Shown here: positions 59,611 through 64,000 of the stretch, in pieces
Numbering within the stretch: the first letter of the stretch is position 1
Layout: each line of letters begins with the position of its first letter
NCBI RefSeq assembly: GCF_000714935.1
Contig: NZ_JMIR01000031.1
Location: forward strand, 1 to 64,000
Direction of reading: 5' to 3'
DNA from: Tumebacillus flagellatus
GTDB lineage: Bacteria; Bacillota; Bacilli; Tumebacillales; Tumebacillaceae
Length of the DNA stretch: 64,000 bases
The notes under the pieces: generated by a model
Told to the model about the DNA's origin: nothing
The model's input: the letters and a program-made list of their open reading frames with translations, nothing else
The model's database searches: none
Translations under genes and position numbers: made by a program

Positions 59611-59849
59611 CCCGCGGGTGCCCAACTTGCAACCAACACCTGCGATCCAACCCCAACGAGGCTGTCGAGAATCACTCGGCAGCCTCGTTGTTTTTTTTCC
59701 ATCGCTTTTTCTAAATCAAATTCGACCTTTGTATGACCTCTTGAAAGCGAGAACGATACACGACCATATTGCCAAGGGATTTTCGGTTCTTCATTCACAG
59801 CCTCGCATTCAAAGAGATACTCCAACTCATATAATTCGGGTCCTATCAA
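59607..59849 (-). CDS. Possible 80-residue ORF, gene remnant
   Basis: A minus-strand frame from TTG 59849, with GGGGAG seven bases upstream. The first 50 residues ([40 protein letters not shown]) look like real protein. The last third is encoded by the terminator hairpin of the convergent SRPBCC gene, so this may be a truncated gene. No family recognised. Confidence 0.35.
   Translation of the reverse strand: MIGPELYELEYLFECEAVNEEPKIPWQYGRVSFSLSRGHTKVEFDLEKAMEKKQRGCRVILDSLVGVGSQVLVASWAPAG
59650..59699 (+). terminator. Intrinsic terminator after the SRPBCC gene
   Basis: AACGAGGCTG and CAGCCTCGTT arms with an inner CGAG/CTCG stem and an eight-T tail on the plus strand. Confidence 0.88.
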
Positions 59850-59949
59850 AGGCGATCTCCCCTCGAATAAATTCGGAAGGAACTCAGGTGTATGTATCGA
59901 ACAAGATGCTCAGTCAAAAGTCCTATTATGTCTTTCCAAACACAACATC

Positions 59950-60624
59950 CTACTCGAAATCGAGACGCATCACGACCCGGCGTGTGGTGGGTCTGGTTAC
60001 TTCACGGAAAGCGGCTGCAACGAAAGCGTTGCGACTGCCGACATGGAGTTCACCCCAAGGGATCTCTTCTCCCGGCACCGTGAGCATCGGATACCCTTCG
60101 ATGGCGCGGGCGCCTTGCTTTCGGGCGAAGTCCACGGCAGCTCGCGTAAGGGCGTAGGTGATCCCGCGCCGACGATAGCCCTTGCGTACAGCGAAGCACG
60201 TGATGGCCCAAACGCTTTGGTCGTTTTTGTCCTCGTTGCGTCCGTCCCACGAAACACGGCTTTTTCGTAGCGTTGGGTAGGCGGTTCGGGGCTCAACCGC
60301 ACACCATCCGACCGGCTGGTCGTCCAGGTAGGCGACAAGTCCACTGGTTGTACTCGACTCCGGTTGCCCGCAGTTGCTCTCTGCGCGAAGCATGAAAGCG
60401 CGCTCGTCATCTTCTACATCACGCCACTTCGAAGCGGGGATTTTGAACCGCTGGCAGTAGCACTTTCCCCCGTGGCATCGAGACGAGCCGAGCACGGCGT
60501 CCAAGTCTTCCCATGATGCCTCGTTGGCAGGCTTGACCGTAATTTGAGTGTCCGTTGTTGACGTTTCCACAAACGCCTCGCTTGACTTCTGGAGTTCCGC
60601 TTTGGATTCTCTATTCGCAGTCAT
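59950..60624 (-). CDS. GNAT family N-acetyltransferase
   Basis: A 224-residue protein. After about 25 variable residues, KPANEASWEDLDAVLGSSRC and HGGKCYCQRFKIPASKW form a Cys-rich N-terminal block. The acetyl-CoA loop is CFAVRKGYRRRGITYALTRA near residue 150. The C-terminal GYPMLTVPGEEIPWGELHVG (also Y-rich strands) is typical of a GNAT subfamily often annotated only as acetyltransferase. The ATG has GGAGGG upstream. Substrate unknown. Confidence 0.85.
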   Translation of the reverse strand: MTANRESKAELQKSSEAFVETSTTDTQITVKPANEASWEDLDAVLGSSRCHGGKCYCQRFKIPASKWRDVEDDERAFMLRAESNCGQPESSTTSGLVAYLDDQPVGWCAVEPRTAYPTLRKSRVSWDGRNEDKNDQSVWAITCFAVRKGYRRRGITYALTRAAVDFARKQGARAIEGYPMLTVPGEEIPWGELHVGSRNAFVAAAFREVTRPTTRRVVMRLDFE

Positions 60625-60781
60625 GTATCGACCCTCCAGACTTAATTTTAGACACAAAGTTTCGTGTCATATGTATTCGCCTAACGTCAGGCGTCTCCTC
60701 TTCAGAAGACTACCCCATGTCTTGAGGTGGTCAGCTATGATACAATAGGCACACAAACAACCGAACGAAAGGAGCAGTGCG

Positions 60782-61312
60782 ATGGAGATTAAAGACTTGC
60801 AGCCCGAATCTGAGCGATGGGAACGGATTGACGGAGTGGTCTACGATCTGACACCGCCGCCATCCTCCGAGCACCAGAGCATTGTCGGCAACTTGTTCCG
60901 TGAAATAAGTGTCTATCTCAAGGGCAAACCGTGTAAAGCATTTCCTGCACCGTTTGGCGTATGGTTAGATGCCGAAGACAGCGGCAACTATGTAGAGCCT
61001 GACATTACAGTGATATGCGATCCGTCTAAGATCCACAAAAAGGGATGCCTAGGCGTTCCCGATCTGGTGGTCGAAGTGCTCTCTCCATCCACTGCTCTGA
61101 TAGATAAACGAGTGAAGCTAAAACGATATCGGATTTCCGGTGTACGTGAATACTGGATCGTCGATCCTGTCTACCAAGTCGTTGAGGTTTTTCGATTGTC
61201 CGAAAATGTATTCAGCGAGCCACAGGTGTATGGCAAGGACGAAACGGTACGAGTCGGAATCTTCGAGGACTTGGAGATACAATTACTAGACGTATTCGAG
61301 ACGAGCGAATAG
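60782..61312 (+). CDS. Uma2 family (DUF820) nuclease-like protein
   Basis: A 176-residue protein of the Uma2/DUF820 family, which has a PD-(D/E)XK nuclease fold. ERIDGVVYDLTPPPSSEHQ, VEPDITVICDPSKIHKKGC with the Asp, PDLVVEVLSPSTALIDKRVK with the E-x-K-like part and YRISGVREYWIVDP are the family blocks. Such genes are common in mobile and cyanobacterial DNA; the biological target is unknown. A terminator overlaps its stop codon. Confidence 0.9.
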   Translation: MEIKDLQPESERWERIDGVVYDLTPPPSSEHQSIVGNLFREISVYLKGKPCKAFPAPFGVWLDAEDSGNYVEPDITVICDPSKIHKKGCLGVPDLVVEVLSPSTALIDKRVKLKRYRISGVREYWIVDPVYQVVEVFRLSENVFSEPQVYGKDETVRVGIFEDLEIQLLDVFETSE

Positions 61313-61327
61313 GCTCGTCTTTTTTTG
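61299..61327 (+). terminator. Intrinsic terminator overlapping the Uma2 stop
   Basis: GACGAGC and GCTCGTC arms with a 6-nt loop that contains the stop codon, followed by seven T. Confidence 0.85.
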
Positions 61328-61330
61328 TGC

Positions 61331-61367
61331 GGGGATATTTTTCTTGTGCAGTGGTACAATTACCCAG
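61331..61367 (+). promoter_or_regulatory. 37-nt upstream element of the YyaL-type gene, copy of the selO element
   Basis: Same layout as 57516-57552: GGGGATATTT, CTTG, CAGTGGTACAATTA and CCAG in register, 32 of 37 identical. It contains the extended -10 TG-G-TACAAT (TACAAT at 61355-61360), 38 nt upstream of the ATG. Confidence 0.6.
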
Positions 61368-61398
61368 TATGAGCACTTGAAGAACGAGGAGGTTCCCT

Positions 61399-63471
61399 AT
61401 GTCCGCGAACCATTACGATAAACACCCCAACGCCCTCATCCACGAAAAATCCCCCTACCTGCAACAACACGCCTATAATCCAGTGCACTGGATGCCGTGG
61501 AGCGAAGTAGCCTTCTCAAAAGCCCAATCCGAACAAAAACCGATCTTCCTCTCCATCGGCTACTCCACCTGCCACTGGTGCCACGTCATGGAGCGCGAGT
61601 CCTTCGAAGACCCCGAAGTCGCCGAGCTCCTCAACGACCACTTCATCTCGATCAAAGTCGACCGCGAAGAACGCCCTGACATCGACCACATCTACATGGC
61701 GGTCTGTCAAGAACTCACCGGCCAAGGCGGTTGGCCGCTCACCATCTTGATGACCCCGGACAAAAAACCGTTCTACGCCGGAACCTACTTCCCCAAGCGC
61801 GCCAAGTGGGGACGGACGGGCCTCCTGGAAGTCCTGTCCCAAATCCGCGACATGTGGGCGAACGACCGCCAACGCATCCTCACGTCCAGCGACCAAATCA
61901 CCGAGGCGATGCAACCCCACTTCCAGTCGCACAGCAAGGGCGAGCTCACCGAAGCGACGCTCCAACAAGCCCTCGACGAATTCACCAACAACTACGACGA
62001 ACACCACGGCGGCTTCGGCGACGCGCCCAAATTCCCGACGCCGCACAACTTGGTGTTCCTGCTGCGCGAATCGAAACGCACCGGCAACCCGGACGCCAAG
62101 CGCATGGTCGAGCATACCCTCCAAGCCATGCACGCAGGCGGCCTCTACGACCACATCGGCTACGGATTCGCCCGCTACTCCACCGACGAATCCTGGCTCG
62201 TCCCGCACTTTGAAAAAATGCTCTACGACAACGCCCTGCTCGCTTTCGCCTACCTCGAAGCCTTCCAAGAAACCCGCAACCCGCTCTACGCCCGGGTCGC
62301 CGAAGAAGTCTTTCACTACGTCGAACGCGTCATGACCTCCCCCGAAGGCGGCTTCTACTCAGCCGTTGACGCCGACTCCGAAGGCGTGGAAGGCAAATTC
62401 TACGTCTGGACGCTCGACGAACTTCACTCCGTCCTCGACCCCGACGATGCCGATCTCTTCGCCGAAGTCTACGATGTCACCGTCAACGGAAACTTCGAGG
62501 GTGCCAGCATCCTCAACCTGACCCACAAAGACCTGAGCGAAATCGCCGTCGACCACGGCCTCACGCCGGAACAACTCGGAGAAAAACTCGCCACCCTGCG
62601 CGAGAAACTCTTCGCCGTCCGCGAACAACGCGTCCCCCCGCACAAGGACGACAAAATCCTCACCTCGTGGAACGGCCTGATGATCGCCGCGCTTGCCAAG
62701 GGAGCCGCCGTGCTGCAAGACCCGTACTACCTGCACCTCGCTCAGCGCGCCCTCGACATGATCGAAACCCGCTTGGTCGATGAACAGGGCCGCCTGCTCG
62801 CCCGCTACCGGGACGGCGAAGCAAACTTCCTCGGCTATCTGGACGACTACGCGTTCCTCGCGTGGGGCTTGCACGAACTCTACCACGCGTCCGGCGATCT
62901 GCAGTACTTGCACCGCGCCGGCGAGTTGATCGACGAAGCCCTCGCTCTCTTCTGGGACGACGACAACGGCGGCTTCTACTTCTACGGCTCCGATGCCGAG
63001 ACGCTGATCGCCCGCCCCAAAGAAATCTACGACGGCGCGATTCCTTCCGGCAACTCCGTCATGGCGTACAACTTAATCCGCCACCTGCGCTTGACGGGAC
63101 GCGAAAACCTCGAACCGTTCGTCGAACGCCAACTGCAAGCGTTCTCCGGGCAAGTCAACCACTACCCGGCAGGCTTCTCATTCCTCCTGCTCGCCCTGCA
63201 ACTCGCCCTCGGCGCTTCCCAAAAACTTCTGCTTGCAGAAGGCGATGACGTGGACGCCTACGCCGAGATGGTCGCACACGTCCAACAAGCCTACTTGCCG
63301 TTCTCCGTCACGATCTACAAAGGCCGCGAGCAACACGAACACCTCGTCACGCTCGCTCCGGCCCACGCCGACAAATCACCCGTCGACGGCAAATCGGCGC
63401 TCTACATCTGCCAAAACTTCGCCTGCCAAGCGCCGTTGACGTTCGCGCAAATTCAAGACCGTCTCTCGTAA
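61399..63471 (+). CDS. YyaL-type thioredoxin-domain protein (DUF255)
   Basis: A 690-residue protein. Residues 1-165 are a thioredoxin-like DUF255 domain ([19 protein letters not shown] and the CxxC in [15 protein letters not shown]). [20 protein letters not shown] continues it. The remainder is an alpha/alpha-barrel resembling six-hairpin glycosidases, with [29 protein letters not shown] and [12 protein letters not shown]. Bacterial YyaL and eukaryotic spermatogenesis-associated 20 are relatives; no reaction is established. ATG 61399 has GAGGAGG upstream. The 5' element is shared with selO. Confidence 0.93.
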   Translation: MSANHYDKHPNALIHEKSPYLQQHAYNPVHWMPWSEVAFSKAQSEQKPIFLSIGYSTCHWCHVMERESFEDPEVAELLNDHFISIKVDREERPDIDHIYMAVCQELTGQGGWPLTILMTPDKKPFYAGTYFPKRAKWGRTGLLEVLSQIRDMWANDRQRILTSSDQITEAMQPHFQSHSKGELTEATLQQALDEFTNNYDEHHGGFGDAPKFPTPHNLVFLLRESKRTGNPDAKRMVEHTLQAMHAGGLYDHIGYGFARYSTDESWLVPHFEKMLYDNALLAFAYLEAFQETRNPLYARVAEEVFHYVERVMTSPEGGFYSAVDADSEGVEGKFYVWTLDELHSVLDPDDADLFAEVYDVTVNGNFEGASILNLTHKDLSEIAVDHGLTPEQLGEKLATLREKLFAVREQRVPPHKDDKILTSWNGLMIAALAKGAAVLQDPYYLHLAQRALDMIETRLVDEQGRLLARYRDGEANFLGYLDDYAFLAWGLHELYHASGDLQYLHRAGELIDEALALFWDDDNGGFYFYGSDAETLIARPKEIYDGAIPSGNSVMAYNLIRHLRLTGRENLEPFVERQLQAFSGQVNHYPAGFSFLLLALQLALGASQKLLLAEGDDVDAYAEMVAHVQQAYLPFSVTIYKGREQHEHLVTLAPAHADKSPVDGKSALYICQNFACQAPLTFAQIQDRLS

Positions 63472-63474
63472 CGC

Positions 63475-63527
63475 AAAAAAACAGCCTGACCCGAATCCCT
63501 ACATGGAATCCGGCAGGCTGTTTTTTC
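63475..63527. terminator. Bidirectional terminator
   Basis: AAAAAACAGCCTG and CAGGCTGTTTTTT arms with an internal GGATTC-like stem, between the YyaL-type gene and the convergent EAL gene. Confidence 0.88.
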
Positions 63528-63530
63528 CTA

Positions 63531-64000
63531 TCATCCCATACTTTCCACTCTGGTCTTGTTGATAAAGTGGAGCAATTCTTCACACTTCTCCACCGGCAGC
63601 GGCGGCGAGAACAGATACCCTTGCATCTGGTCGCACCCGCGCTCCATGAGATACCCCAACTGCTCTTCCGTCTCCACACCCTCGGCGATGACGTTCAAAT
63701 TCAAGCTGTGCGCCATCGCGATGACCGACGCGACAATCGACGCATCGTCTTCGTCGGTGGTGATGTCGCGCACAAACGAACGGTCGATCTTCAGCATGTG
63801 AATCGGGAAATGCTTCAAATAACTGAGCGACGAATACCCGGTGCCAAAATCGTCCAGCGAGATCTGAATTCCCAACTGCTTCAACCCGTGCATCGTCGAA
63901 ATCGCCCGGTCGACGTTGTGCATCGTCGTGCTCTCCGTGATCTCCAAGTCCAAGCAATGCGGGTCCAACTCCGTCTCGCGGAGCACCCGCGCCACCGTGT
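63531..64000 (-). CDS. EAL-domain cyclic-di-GMP phosphodiesterase, partial
   Basis: The C-terminal 156 residues of an EAL domain; the start lies outside the right edge. Conserved catalytic segments are present: LDLEITES with a metal-binding Glu, SLDDFGTGYSSLSYL (the DDFGTG loop), MLKIDRSFV with the Asp-Lys region, VIAEGVETEEQL with a Glu, and QGYLFSPPLP. All active-site motifs in the visible part are intact, so it is probably an active phosphodiesterase. Upstream PAS or GGDEF domains cannot be seen. Confidence 0.9.
   Translation of the reverse strand, partial: TVARVLRETELDPHCLDLEITESTTMHNVDRAISTMHGLKQLGIQISLDDFGTGYSSLSYLKHFPIHMLKIDRSFVRDITTDEDDASIVASVIAMAHSLNLNVIAEGVETEEQLGYLMERGCDQMQGYLFSPPLPVEKCEELLHFINKTRVESMG

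Overview
The window looks like a chromosome segment of a spore-forming Bacillota (Bacillales) with unusually high GC. Support comes from strong AGGAGG-type ribosome binding sites, a gatCAB operon, Gram-positive RlmD, YheC/YheD-type and CBO0543-type proteins, WXG/LXG-like toxins and many U-tailed terminators. A Tumebacillus/Alicyclobacillaceae-type host fits best; this is inference from gene content and base composition.

Layout. 1-2.6 kb: an AT-rich, probably acquired block with a 5-methylcytosine DNA methyltransferase followed by a GHKL (MORC/MutL-like) ATPase that runs off the left edge, a likely restriction or defence locus. 2.7-10.2 kb: housekeeping genes on the minus strand (rlmD, cyclodeaminase-like protein, dgkB, gatCAB) and an unknown repeat-bearing protein. 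10.3-30.3 kb: a near-complete cobalamin (B12) pathway on the minus strand. cobT has its own promoter. Next come a second promoter, an adenosylcobalamin riboswitch with a terminator, and a tightly overlapping operon cobJ(cbiH60)-cbiX-cobK-cbiC-cbiD-cobL(cbiET)-cobI-cobM-cbiG-cbiA-cobO-cobD-cobU-cobS-cobC-cobQ-cbiZ, then cbiB and cobA. bluB, which makes the lower ligand 5,6-dimethylbenzimidazole, lies just beyond on the plus strand. The route is the early-cobalt-insertion type (CbiX, CbiD, CbiG, CbiH60). No precorrin-2 dehydrogenase or cobalt transporter is seen here.

32-48 kb: mixed genes, including a chemotaxis receptor, a MerR regulator with a cobalamin-binding domain that carries the CarH/LitR photoreceptor signature, followed by a DUF1722 gene, then DoxX, signal peptidase I, several acetyltransferases, a MarR-MFS efflux pair, a Cys-tRNA(Pro) deacylase, a lipoprotein with an internal duplication, fused MsrAB and two tandem CBO0543-type membrane proteins. 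48-57 kb: two polymorphic toxin-immunity cassettes share an N-terminal WXG-like delivery region but have different C-terminal toxins (a WHH-type nuclease with a SMI1/KNR4 partner, and a type-15 toxin with a GAD-like partner). The first toxin gene is frameshifted. Between them sit tRNA-Asp followed by gluQ, an MFS transporter, a YheC/YheD-type ATP-grasp protein and small genes. 57-64 kb: a DUF1272 protein, SelO, an SRPBCC protein, a GNAT, a Uma2-type nuclease, the YyaL-type thioredoxin-domain protein and the end of an EAL protein cut by the right edge.

The most connected story is cobalamin: the window encodes its synthesis, its riboswitch control, its lower ligand, and a regulator that probably uses adenosylcobalamin as a light sensor.
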